Source of the DNA: Mesorhizobium sp.
GTDB taxonomy: Bacteria; Pseudomonadota; Alphaproteobacteria; Rhizobiales; Rhizobiaceae
Length of the DNA stretch: 13,424 nucleotides
Assembly (NCBI GenBank): GCA_019509685.1
Contig: JAEKLU010000243.1
Location: forward strand, 1 to 13,424
Direction of reading: 5' to 3'
Part shown: one piece after another, positions 1 through 7,167 of the stretch
Numbering within the stretch: the first letter of the stretch is position 1
How the letters are laid out: every line of letters starts with the position of its first letter
The notes under the pieces: generated by a model
Databases searched by the model: none
The model's input: only the letters and a program-made list of their open reading frames with translations
What the model was told of the DNA's origin: nothing
Made by a program: the position numbers and the translations under genes

Positions 1-631
1 TGAGCGCGCCACTGGTGCGCGCGGCCGAACGCATCATGGCGCGCGGATCGATGCGCCGCCCCTGAGCGTCAGCCTTGAAGCGGCGCGTGCGCACCGTGTC
101 GAACGGCAGGCGCAACGCCGCGATCGCCTTCTTGGCCTCTGTCATTTCACCGGCGTCCATCTGGGCAAAGTCCTTAGCCCGCAGCACCTCGTTGCCGGAA
201 AAGGTCAGACGCGCATCGATTTCGATCTCGGGCACTTCCCGCACTGGCTGGCTCTTGCTGTGCCCCTCGAACATCGCCTGGCTGACACGGTTTTCCGCCG
301 CGCGCGGCTTTTGCTTCTCGCTCGTGTCGGGCGCGACCGGCGAAAACATCGCCAGCATCTTTTCGATCAGTTCGCGCGATTTCCAAAACAGCCGGAAAGC
401 CTCGTCGAAGACCGGATGATCCTCGTGCCGAGACACCAGCACGGCATGCAGCGTCCAGTAGAAATCGTCGCGCGAGCCGATGCCGGCGGCAAGCACGGCC
501 TCGATGGCATCCTTGACCGAGGCCGGACCGACACGCATGCCGGCTTTGCGCAGCGTGCGGGCGAAATAGACGATGTTGTCGGCGATGCGTCCGTCGGCGA
601 GCGCCTCCCTGGGTTCCGGTCGCGAAGGCAT
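1..631 (-). CDS. VWA domain-containing protein, CoxE-like (partial, C-terminus off the left edge)
   Basis: The minus-strand frame is open from an ATG at 629-631 to the window edge, giving about 210 residues beginning MPSRPEPREALADGRIADN. The N-terminal part (DNIVYFARTLRKAGMRVGP, then FYWTLHAVLVSRHEDHPVFDEAF) is the pattern seen before the von Willebrand A domain in CoxE-like proteins encoded next to MoxR ATPases. The VWA domain itself, with its MIDAS metal site, would lie beyond the edge and is not seen. The start lies 5 bases after the moxR stop, so the two are almost certainly co-transcribed. MoxR/VWA pairs are thought to act together in maturing or inserting metal cofactors or in assembling complexes; no client can be named here. 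The family call rests on the N-terminal pattern plus the neighbour. Confidence 0.8.
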   Translation of the reverse strand, partial: MPSRPEPREALADGRIADNIVYFARTLRKAGMRVGPASVKDAIEAVLAAGIGSRDDFYWTLHAVLVSRHEDHPVFDEAFRLFWKSRELIEKMLAMFSPVAPDTSEKQKPRAAENRVSQAMFEGHSKSQPVREVPEIEIDARLTFSGNEVLRAKDFAQMDAGEMTEAKKAIAALRLPFDTVRTRRFKADAQGRRIDPRAMMRSAARTSGAL

Positions 632-636
632 CCGGG

Positions 637-1560
637 CTACTCCGCCGCCGAAAGCTCGGCCTTCACCTCATTGAGGATGCGCCGGCCCTCGCCCGCGCCG
701 ATGCGAGCGATATCGTCCTGGTATTTCAAAAGCACGCCGATCGTGTCGGACACGGTTTCCGGGTCGAGCGCCACCTTGTCGAGCTCGGTCAGCGCGCCGG
801 CCCAGTCGATGGTCTCGGCGACGCCTGGCGCCTTGAACAATTCGACCTGGCGCAATTTCTGGATGAAGGACACCACTTCGGCCGACAGCCGGCTGTTGGC
901 CTGCGGCACCTTGCGGCGTACGATCTCCAGCTCACGCTCGGCATTGGGATAGTCGACCCAGTGATAGAGACAGCGCCGCTTCAGCGCGTCGTGGATCTCG
1001 CGCGTGCGGTTGGTGGTGATGATGACGATCGGCGGCTCTTCCGCCTTGATCGTGCCGAGCTCGGGAACCGTCACCTGGAAGTCCGACAGGATTTCGAGCA
1101 GGAAGGCCTCGAAGGCCTCGTCGGTTCGGTCAAGCTCGTCGATCAGGAAAACCGGCGCGGCGCCCTTTTTGCCGGTCAGCGCGTCGAGCACAGGCCGGCG
1201 GATCAGATATTTTTCGGAGAAGACATTGCGCTCCATATCGGAGCGCACGACCTTGCCCGCCGCCTCCTCCATGCGGATCTCGATCATCTGGGCGGCATAG
1301 TTCCACTCATAGACCGCCGAGGAGACGTCGAGCCCCTCGTAGCATTGCAGGCGGATCAGCCGGCGCCCAAGGGCCGCGGCCAGCACCTTGGCGATCTCGG
1401 TCTTGCCGACGCCGGCCTCGCCTTCGAGGAACAGCGGCCGCTGCATGCGCAGCGACAGAAACAGCACCGTTGCCAGGGAGCGGTCGGCGACATAGTCCGC
1501 GCCGGTCAAAAGATCGAGCGTCTCGTCGATCGAGTTCGGCGCGGGGCGCGGCGCGGTCAT
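637..1560 (-). CDS. MoxR family AAA+ ATPase
   Basis: A 307-residue AAA+ ATPase of the MoxR group. Visible motifs are Walker A GEAGVGKT (about residues 47-54), Walker B VFLIDELD (about 137-144), sensor-1 TTNRTRE (about 182-188) and a probable arginine finger in LKRRCLYHW (about 193-201). I chose the ATG at 1558-1560 (MTAPRPAP) because GGAG lies about 5 bases upstream. An in-frame codon 33 bases further upstream has no such site. MoxR proteins work as hexameric chaperone-like ATPases with a VWA partner, here encoded directly downstream. The gene starts 29 bases after the flavin reductase stop, consistent with an operon. Family is certain; the cellular target is unknown. Confidence 0.92.
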   Translation of the reverse strand: MTAPRPAPNSIDETLDLLTGADYVADRSLATVLFLSLRMQRPLFLEGEAGVGKTEIAKVLAAALGRRLIRLQCYEGLDVSSAVYEWNYAAQMIEIRMEEAAGKVVRSDMERNVFSEKYLIRRPVLDALTGKKGAAPVFLIDELDRTDEAFEAFLLEILSDFQVTVPELGTIKAEEPPIVIITTNRTREIHDALKRRCLYHWVDYPNAERELEIVRRKVPQANSRLSAEVVSFIQKLRQVELFKAPGVAETIDWAGALTELDKVALDPETVSDTIGVLLKYQDDIARIGAGEGRRILNEVKAELSAAE

Positions 1561-1589
1561 CTTGTCTCCGTCGATCCCGCCCACCCGCT

Positions 1590-2096
1590 TCAAAGAAAAT
1601 GGTAGCCGCGGTTGTGGTAGATCAGCGGCCGCAAATTATCGCCGATGCGCAGGCCTGTCACCTTGCCAAAAAGCACACGGTGGGTGGCAAGATCCTTGCT
1701 GTCGATGATTTCGCAGTCGAACACGGCGAGCGCGCCTTTCAAAGTCGGCGCCCCGGTCGAGATCACGTCCCACTCGGCAAGGGCGAAGCGCTCATCCGCC
1801 GGCAAGCCGGTGACGCCGGAAAAGCCGACCGAGACGGCCTCCTGGTCCGAAGCCAGCGTGTTCAGCGCGAACTTGCCGTTTTTGATGAAAGCCTCGTTCT
1901 TGGCGTTCTCGCGATTGAGGCAGACCAGCACCGTCGGCGGCGTATCGGAGACCGAGCAGGCGGCGATGACCGTCGCGCCCCTTTTGCCGCCGGGGCCGTC
2001 CGTCGTCACCACATGGACATGGCCGGCAAAATGCGCCATCGCGTCGCGATAGTGCTGCGGTCCTATGTCGTTGATCTTGAGCACGCGATAATCCAC
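1590..2096 (-). CDS. Flavin reductase family protein, RutF/HpaC-like
   Basis: About 168 residues of the flavin reductase-like FMN-binding fold. The stretch VVTTDGPGGKRGATVIAACS followed by VSDTPPTVLVCLNR closely resembles E. coli RutF as I recall it, and the end THRVLFGKVTGL...YHNRGYHFL fits the family. Such enzymes use NAD(P)H to reduce FMN or FAD for a partner monooxygenase. No monooxygenase or other rut gene is in the window, so the partner is unknown. The longest frame begins with GTG at 2094-2096 but has no ribosome site. A second GTG at 2082-2084 has AGGTGG about 8 bases upstream and is the more likely start, removing four residues. First gene of the leftward set with moxR and the VWA gene. 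Confidence 0.88.
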   Translation of the reverse strand: MDYRVLKINDIGPQHYRDAMAHFAGHVHVVTTDGPGGKRGATVIAACSVSDTPPTVLVCLNRENAKNEAFIKNGKFALNTLASDQEAVSVGFSGVTGLPADERFALAEWDVISTGAPTLKGALAVFDCEIIDSKDLATHRVLFGKVTGLRIGDNLRPLIYHNRGYHFL

Positions 2097-2114
2097 CTAC
2101 TAGAGTAAGCTCGT

Positions 2115-2143
2115 TATATATGGCGGCCTATTGCGCGTCACAA
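2115..2143 (-). promoter_or_regulatory. Candidate sigma-70 promoter for the flavin reductase operon
   Basis: Read on the minus strand, TTGTGA (2143-2138) and TATATA (2120-2115) are separated by 17 bases. Transcription would begin near 2108, just upstream of the proposed GTG starts. The spacing and the -10 are good, the -35 is moderate. Assigned by eye. Confidence 0.45.
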
Positions 2144-2243
2144 GCCGGCCAGCACGGGCGAAGTGCTTGACCGCAATCCGCAAATTCGCGTGTTGCGCCG
2201 CGCTAAGCCAGCCTTTAGGTCTTTGCTGGAACAGTGTCGGAAC

Positions 2244-2249
2244 TATACT
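2244..2249 (+). promoter_or_regulatory. Possible -10 element (TATACT) for the substrate-binding protein gene
   Basis: TATACT lies 28 bases before the ATG in the divergent intergenic region. No convincing -35 stands 16-18 bases upstream; the nearest is TTGCTG with 15 bases. GGAGG follows at 2258-2262, 14 bases before the ATG, which is long for a ribosome site. Confidence 0.25.
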
Positions 2250-2276
2250 CCCGGCACGGAGGATTTCATCACCCGA

Positions 2277-3310
2277 ATGCGCCTTCTCACGACGACATCA
2301 GCCGCGCTGCTTTTGCTGGCGCTGGCCGCCAATGCCAACGCCGAGATTCTTATCGGCGTCGTCGGCCCTCTGTCTGGTCCGTCAGCCACCCTCGGCAAGC
2401 AGGTCCAGAGCGGTGCCGAGCAGGCCGCGGAGACGAACGGCGTCACCGTCAAGACTGTAGACGATACCTGCACCGCCGATGGCGGCGCGGCGGCAGCGAA
2501 GGAATTCGCGGCCGAAAAAGTCAACATTGTCGTTGGCTTCCTCTGCACCGACGCGATCGAGGCGGCCTTGCCGATCCTGAAGGACGCCAACATTGCGGTG
2601 ATCACGGTCGGCGTGCGCACCGAAAGCCTGACCGATCGCCGCGTCAAGACCGGCTGGCCGATCTACCGGCTCGGGCCGCGCGGCGACGATGAACGCAACG
2701 CGGTCGCCACCAACCTCATCCAATTGTGGCGCGACGACTTGTTCGCCATCGTCGATGACGGCACCATCTATGGCCGCGAGATCGCCGAGACCTTTCGTGC
2801 CGCGGCCGAACAGGCAGCGCTGAAACCGGTCTTTACCGACACGTTCCGTCCACAGCTCGACAACCAGATCGGATTGGTCGGCCGTTTGAAGAAGGCCGGG
2901 GCGACAAAAGTGTTTGCCGGCGGCGATGGCGACGACATCGCCATCATGGGTCGCGACGCCGCCCAGCTCGACGCCGGCATCACCCTGGCCGGCGGCGAAA
3001 ATCTGCGCACACCGCCCGGCGACGTGCCCTACGCGCCCGGCACGCTCCCAAGGTGGTGCAGGCCTTCGCGGCACAAAACATCGTGCCCGAAGGCTATACG
3101 CTGCCGGCCTATGCCGCCGTCGAGATCGCAAAGGCGGCGCTCGCCGATGCGCAAAGCACTGGAAAGCCAATTGCCGAGGCGCTGACCGGGCACGATTTCA
3201 CCACCGCGATCGGCACCATCCGCTTCGACGAAAAAGGCGACCTCAGCCAGAACCCTTTCCGTGTCTTCCGCTTCGACGGCACCAATTTCGTGCCGCTGGA
3301 GGCGAAGTGA
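2277..3310 (+). pseudogene. Branched-chain amino acid ABC transporter substrate-binding protein, frameshifted
   Basis: The N-terminus MRLLTTTSAALLLLALAANANA is a signal peptide of about 22 residues, followed by EILIGVVGPLSGPSATLGKQ, typical of LivJ-type (type I) periplasmic binding proteins. The frame runs well to PYAPGTL (about 3045), then turns into an arginine- and proline-rich tail ending at 3185. The family C-terminus resumes in the frame starting at 3050: KVVQAFAAQN, NIVPEGYTLPAYAAVEIAKA, up to FVPLEAK and the stop at 3308-3310. The frame change needs a loss of 1 base or 3k+1 bases. Relatives as I recall them carry about ten more residues after GTL (a MIA-proline-rich strand), so a larger deletion is plausible. 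No permease or ATPase genes are adjacent. The translated 302-residue product would lack the correct C-terminus and is probably non-functional, unless this is a sequencing error. Confidence 0.75.
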
Positions 3311-4326
3311 TGTTCCGCGCCGGCCCGCGCAACCTGATCACCGACGTCGCCGGCCTGCGTGTCGGCAATGCCGGCGACGGCAAATTGAAATCCGGCGTCA
3401 CGGTTGTGCTGTGCGACGAGCCGGCGGTGGCCGGCGTCCAGGTGCTGGGCGGCGCGCCGGGAACGCGCGAGACCGACCTGCTCGAGCCGCAGAACTCGAT
3501 CGCGACCATCCATGCCGTTGTGCTGTCCGGCGGCTCGGCCTTTGGCCTCGACGCCGCTTCAGGCGTGCAGGCGGCGCTGCGAGAGAAAAACATCGGCGTC
3601 GAAGTCGGCGGCTTCCGCGTGCCGATCGTGCCGGCCGCGATCCTGTTCGACCTGCGCAATGGCGGCGACAAGGACTGGGGCCGCTATCCGCCCTATCGCG
3701 ACCTGGGCTATGCGGCCGTGCAGGCGGCAAATGCGGACTTCCAGATCGGCACGGCCGGCGCCGGTACCGGCGCACTGACGTCCGGGCTCAAGGGCGGGCT
3801 GGGCTCCGCCTCGACCGTGCTCGACAGCGGCGTCACCATCGGCGCGCTTGCCGCCGTCAACCCGACTGGCTCGGTAACCGTCGGCCGCAGCCGCCATTTC
3901 TGGGCGGCGCCCTTCGAGATCGGCGCCGAGTTCGGCGGACTGGGCTACCCCAACCCGGTGCCGGAAGACGCCAGGCAGATACTGCTGAAATACCGCGACA
4001 AGCGTGTCGGCGGGCAATCGGAGGGCGGCAGCACGACAATTGCCGTCATTGCCACCGACGCGGTTCTGACCAAGGCTGCCGCCAAGCGGCTGGCCATCTC
4101 GGCGCATGACGGGTTTGTCCGCGCCATCTGGCCGACGCACACGCCGGCCGACGGCGACCTGGTCTTTGCGCTGGCGACGGGCAAGAGCGGCATCGAGCTC
4201 AACGCCGACGCGGCAATCCACCTGTTCGCGGCGGCCGGAGCGACCATGGCCCGCGCCATCAGCCGCGGCGTGCACGCCGCGACGCCGAGCGAGGGGGACT
4301 TGTTTCCGGTCTGGTCGTCGCGTTAG
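3310..4326 (+). CDS. P1 family peptidase (DmpA/NylC-type, MEROPS S58 group)
   Basis: A 338-residue N-terminal nucleophile hydrolase precursor. Family features are DVAGLRVGN near the start, VLSGGSAFGLDAASGV (about residues 71-86), GTAGAGTGA (about 147-155), AAVNPTGSV (about 181-189) and GGSTTIAVIATDA (about 239-251). In NylC and DmpA the chain self-cleaves just before a Thr or Ser that becomes the nucleophile. By alignment from memory that residue is Thr242 here, preceded by Ser241 where many relatives have Asn. Family members release N-terminal amino acids from peptides or amides; this substrate is unknown. The ATG overlaps the old stop of the binding protein (TGATG) and has its own GGAGG at 3298-3302, 7 bases upstream. 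The longer upstream open frame is a shadow of the disrupted gene. Confidence 0.9.
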   Translation: MFRAGPRNLITDVAGLRVGNAGDGKLKSGVTVVLCDEPAVAGVQVLGGAPGTRETDLLEPQNSIATIHAVVLSGGSAFGLDAASGVQAALREKNIGVEVGGFRVPIVPAAILFDLRNGGDKDWGRYPPYRDLGYAAVQAANADFQIGTAGAGTGALTSGLKGGLGSASTVLDSGVTIGALAAVNPTGSVTVGRSRHFWAAPFEIGAEFGGLGYPNPVPEDARQILLKYRDKRVGGQSEGGSTTIAVIATDAVLTKAAAKRLAISAHDGFVRAIWPTHTPADGDLVFALATGKSGIELNADAAIHLFAAAGATMARAISRGVHAATPSEGDLFPVWSSR

Positions 4327-4332
4327 ATCCAA

Positions 4333-4590
4333 TCAGGTCGGATCGGATTTTTCTTCCTCGAAGGCGACCGCCACATCGGAATTGGCCGACAGCCAGACCT
4401 TGCCTTCCTCGATCTCGGCAAACAGCGCGAGCGGGATATAGTGGTGATGGCCCTTATGCGCGCCCATGCCGCTGTCGTCCTTGGTCAGCTTGATCCGTTC
4501 GCCCTCGACCTTGTCGACGGTGCCGATATGGACGCCGTCGGCGCCGATTACTTCCATATGTTCGCGTATCTTGCTGACGTCGGTGGTCAT
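4333..4590 (-). CDS. DUF2171 domain-containing protein
   Basis: 85 residues starting MTTDVSKIREHMEVIGADG, with VHIGTVDKVEGERIKLTKDD, then HKGHHHYIPLALFAEIEEGKVWLS. This is the whole of DUF2171, a small PRC-barrel-like domain of unknown function common in alphaproteobacteria. The start at 4588-4590 is preceded by GGAG about 7 bases upstream; the frame is open 99 bases further, but that extension does not look like family sequence. The gene is convergent with the P1 peptidase with only 6 bases between the stop codons, so no separate terminator fits there. The C-terminus is acidic (FEEEKSDPT). Function unknown; probably cytoplasmic, as there is no signal peptide. Confidence 0.88.
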   Translation of the reverse strand: MTTDVSKIREHMEVIGADGVHIGTVDKVEGERIKLTKDDSGMGAHKGHHHYIPLALFAEIEEGKVWLSANSDVAVAFEEEKSDPT

Positions 4591-4685
4591 GTTGATTCTC
4601 CACTGGTGGCCGTGCGTCGTTTTGGATGCCTGACGGCCGACAATAACAAATGAACGCCCGATTGGATGCATGGGACCGTTGTTCA

Positions 4686-4745
4686 TCATGCTTTGACGGG
4701 CATGACGCCAATGAGACAGCTGTGCACGGCAGCGGCGTTGAGCAT
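4686..4745 (-). CDS. Possible small ORF, 19 residues
   Basis: On the minus strand an ATG at 4743-4745 opens MLNAAAVHSCLIGVMPVKA and stops at 4686. AGAGGTGG lies about 5 bases upstream of the ATG, a good ribosome-binding site. It sits in the 211-base region between the divergent DUF2171 and purB genes, upstream of DUF2171 and on the same strand. I recognise no family. It could be a leader peptide or a chance frame; the ribosome site is the only positive evidence. Confidence 0.25.
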   Translation of the reverse strand: MLNAAAVHSCLIGVMPVKA

Positions 4746-4801
4746 TTTGTCCACCTCTGTTAGGACGCGACCAACGCTTTTCCAGGCAGGACTTTTAAAG
4801 A

Positions 4802-6109
4802 ATGATCCCTCGCTACTCCCGGCCGGACATGGTCGCCATCTGGTCGCCCGAAACCCGCTTCCGCATCTGGTTCGAGATCGAGGCACATGCCTGCGATGCA
4901 CTGGCCGAACTGGGCGTCATCCCGAAGGAAGCGGCAAAAACCATCTGGGAAAGGGGCGGTGCGGCCAAATTCGACGTCGACAAGATCGACGAGATCGAGC
5001 GCGTCACCAAGCACGACGTCATCGCCTTCCTGACCCATCTTGCCGAATTCGTCGGGCCGGACGCCCGCTTCATCCACCAGGGCATGACCTCGTCCGACGT
5101 GCTCGATACCTGTCTTGCCGTGCAGTTGAGCCGCGCCAGCGACATCCTGCTGGCCGATATCGACGCCTTGCTCGCCGCGCTGAAGCGGCGCGCCTTCGAG
5201 CACAAGGACACCGTCACCATCGGCCGCAGCCATGGCATCCATGCCGAGCCGACGACCTTCGGCGTCAAGCTGGCGCAGGCCTATGCCGAATTCTCGCGCT
5301 GCCGCGAGCGGCTGGTGCATGCGCGGGAGGATATTGCCACCTGCGCCATCTCCGGCGCGGTCGGCACCTTCGCCAACATCGAGCCCTATGTCGAAGAGCA
5401 TGTGGCGGCAAAACTCGGCCTGAAGCCGGAGCCGGTCTCAACGCAGGTGATCCCGCGCGATCGTCACGCCATGTTCTTCGCCACGCTCGGTGTCATCGCC
5501 TCGTCGGTCGAGCGGCTTGCGACGGAGGTCCGGCATCTGCAACGCACCGAGGTGCTGGAAGCGGAAGAGTATTTCTCGCCGGGCCAGAAAGGCTCGTCGG
5601 CAATGCCGCACAAGCGCAACCCGGTGCTGACGGAAAACCTAACCGGTCTCGCCCGCATGGTGCGCTCGATGGCGATGCCGGCGATGGAAGACGTCGCGCT
5701 CTGGCATGAGCGCGATATCTCGCATTCCTCGGTCGAGCGCATGATCGGACCGGATGCGACGGTGACGCTCGACTTCGCGCTGGCGCGGCTGACCGGCGTC
5801 ATCGACAAGCTGCTCGTCTATCCCGACAACATGCTGAGGAACATGAACAAGTTCCGCGGCCTGGTGCATTCGCAGCGCGTGCTGCTCGCCCTCACGCAGG
5901 CCGGCGTCAGCCGCGAGGACGCCTACCGCCTGGTGCAGCGCAACGCCATGAAAGTCTGGGAGCATGGCGCTGATTTCCTTGAGGAATTGTTAGCTGACAA
6001 GGAAGTCACAGCCGCTCTTCCCGAAGCCGAGTTGCGCGAAAAATTCGATCTCGGCTACCACACCAAACACGTCGACACGATCTTCAAGCGGGTGTTCGGG
6101 GAAGCATGA
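4802..6109 (+). CDS. purB: Adenylosuccinate lyase PurB
   Basis: 435 residues, the usual length for the bacterial enzyme. It splits SAICAR to AICAR plus fumarate and adenylosuccinate to AMP plus fumarate, in the cytoplasm as a homotetramer. The three conserved fumarase/aspartase superfamily regions are present: MTSSDVLDT (about residues 95-103), GRSHGIHAEPTTFG (about 141-154, containing the catalytic histidine region) and the signature GSSAMPHKRNP (about 264-274, with the serine of the mobile catalytic loop). The N-terminus MIPRYSRPDMVAIWSPETRF is typical, and AGGA lies about 11 bases before the ATG. I see no clear promoter or riboswitch in the 211-base upstream region. The gene stands alone, away from purC/S/Q. 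Confidence 0.97.
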   Translation: MIPRYSRPDMVAIWSPETRFRIWFEIEAHACDALAELGVIPKEAAKTIWERGGAAKFDVDKIDEIERVTKHDVIAFLTHLAEFVGPDARFIHQGMTSSDVLDTCLAVQLSRASDILLADIDALLAALKRRAFEHKDTVTIGRSHGIHAEPTTFGVKLAQAYAEFSRCRERLVHAREDIATCAISGAVGTFANIEPYVEEHVAAKLGLKPEPVSTQVIPRDRHAMFFATLGVIASSVERLATEVRHLQRTEVLEAEEYFSPGQKGSSAMPHKRNPVLTENLTGLARMVRSMAMPAMEDVALWHERDISHSSVERMIGPDATVTLDFALARLTGVIDKLLVYPDNMLRNMNKFRGLVHSQRVLLALTQAGVSREDAYRLVQRNAMKVWEHGADFLEELLADKEVTAALPEAELREKFDLGYHTKHVDTIFKRVFGEA

Positions 6110-6116
6110 TCTTTCC

Positions 6117-6138
6117 TTCTCCCCGTTCACGGGGAGAA
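6117..6138. repeat. Perfect 9-bp hairpin between purB and the VOC gene
   Basis: TTCTCCCCG (6117-6125), loop TTCA, CGGGGAGAA (6130-6138). It lies between convergent stop codons. There is no T run after it on either strand, so it is not a canonical intrinsic terminator. It resembles a short palindrome often met between rhizobial genes (recalled, not searched). It might still help end transcription from both sides. Confidence 0.65.
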
Positions 6139-6160
6139 AGAAGCTGTCGCCAACGCCCAG

Positions 6161-6973
6161 TCAAGCTTTCCCAGGAACCGTCCTGATCACCGTGCCCCAC
6201 GGATCCTCCCGGCTCGTCTCGGCCTTCGCAATATCCGAGCGCATCTCGACCCAGGCGAGGCCCGCGCGGGACGGATCACGGCGGCCGGCGCCGGCGGTCT
6301 GCCAAGCATTGGCGCCGATATGGTGGTGGTAGCCGCCAGACGACAGGAACACCGCCTGGCCGCCATATTTCGCCACCGTGTCGAAGCCGAACTGGTCATG
6401 CCACCAGGCCTCGGCATCCTGCGGACGGCCGACGCGCAGATGCACGTGACCGATAATGGAGTTTTCCGGCGCACCCTGCCAGCCGGCGTCACCAGCCGGA
6501 ACGCTGGCCACGACCGCCGGCAGGTTCAGCCGCTCCGTCGCCATGGCGATCTGGTTGCCGTTCCATTTCCAATCCTTCGGCAGGCGGTCGGCGTAGATTT
6601 CGATGCCGTTGCCTTCCGGGTCGGTCAGGTAAAGCGCCTCGCTGACCAGATGGTCGGACGCCCCCTCGATGCGGATCTGGCTGGCTGCGGCATGGCTGAT
6701 CCAGCGGCCGAGATCGGCCCGCGACGGCAACAGGAAAGCGGTGTGGAAAAGGCCGGCGCTGTGCGGATCGTCGGGCTTGGCCGAAGAATCCTGCTCCACC
6801 ACCAGCAGCGGACGGTTGGCCGCCCCGAGCGTGATCGCGCCATCGGCGCGGCTCAGTTCCTGCAAGCCGACGACGGCGCGGTAATAGGCAGCCAGACTCT
6901 CGGCGTCGCGCGCCTTCAATCCGACGCGCGAGACGCTGACCGGGGTGGTCGCGGCAAAAGGCAATTCGCTCAT
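6161..6973 (-). CDS. VOC family protein, CatE-like (putative catechol-2,3-dioxygenase type)
   Basis: 270 residues with two tandem vicinal-oxygen-chelate modules. Landmarks are GLFHTAFLLPSRADLGRW (His77), VSEALYLTDPEGNGIEIYAD (about residues 110-129, Glu125), SIIGHVHLRVG (about 172-182) and FLSSGGYHHHIGANAW (about 209-224). This order and wording match Bacillus subtilis CatE, a catechol-2,3-dioxygenase, as I recall it. The substrate cannot be fixed from sequence, and glyoxalase-type or resistance roles remain possible. I chose the ATG at 6971-6973, with GGAG about 6 bases upstream. An in-frame ATG at 7031-7033 with an even stronger GGAGGGGGAG would add 20 residues (MTGGLEGPFFGRNAALTESL) that do not look like part of the fold. 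It is divergent from the hydrolase gene and shares its control region. Confidence 0.87.
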   Translation of the reverse strand: MSELPFAATTPVSVSRVGLKARDAESLAAYYRAVVGLQELSRADGAITLGAANRPLLVVEQDSSAKPDDPHSAGLFHTAFLLPSRADLGRWISHAAASQIRIEGASDHLVSEALYLTDPEGNGIEIYADRLPKDWKWNGNQIAMATERLNLPAVVASVPAGDAGWQGAPENSIIGHVHLRVGRPQDAEAWWHDQFGFDTVAKYGGQAVFLSSGGYHHHIGANAWQTAGAGRRDPSRAGLAWVEMRSDIAKAETSREDPWGTVIRTVPGKA

Positions 6974-7052
6974 CAAACTCTCCGTTAGGGCGGCATTTCT
7001 CCCAAAAAAAGGACCCTCCAGGCCGCCAGTCATTGCTCCCCCTCCAAATCGT

Positions 7053-7111
7053 CGATTGCGATCGTTCACACAAGACAGCAAGAATCGAACAGGTTGTTCA
7101 CGATTGCGATC
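7053..7111. promoter_or_regulatory. Repeated operator-like motif between divergent VOC and hydrolase genes
   Basis: CGATTGCGATC occurs at 7053-7063 and again at 7101-7111, 48 bases apart. Its core GATTGCGATC is nearly palindromic (8 of 10 positions). The first copy is followed by GTTCAC and the second is preceded by GTTCA. GAAC (7087-7090) and GTTC (7096-7099) form a further inverted pair. The position suits a regulator controlling both genes, but no regulator gene is nearby. Confidence 0.35.
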
Positions 7112-7167
7112 AGGGCCGATGTTCAGCCGGGGTTGCAGGCGGAAAGGCGGCTCGCTACATCGGCGCC

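Noticed and set aside
961..1605. Plus-strand open frame of 214 codons opposite moxR
   Set aside because: Antisense shadow of the AAA+ ATPase with no family features.
2914..3309. Upstream extension of the P1 peptidase frame
   Set aside because: The extension overlaps the binding protein gene and reads as Arg/Pro-rich out-of-frame sequence. The ATG at 3310 with GGAGG at 7 bases and the family N-terminus fix the start.
4591..4689. N-terminal extension of the DUF2171 protein to 4689
   Set aside because: The domain starts at the ATG at 4588-4590, which has a proper ribosome site; the extra residues are not family-like.
4591..4801. Possible purine riboswitch or PurR site upstream of purB
   Set aside because: I found no paired P1-P3 purine aptamer pattern and no convincing operator palindrome. 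A TTGACG hexamer near 4693 has no matching -10.
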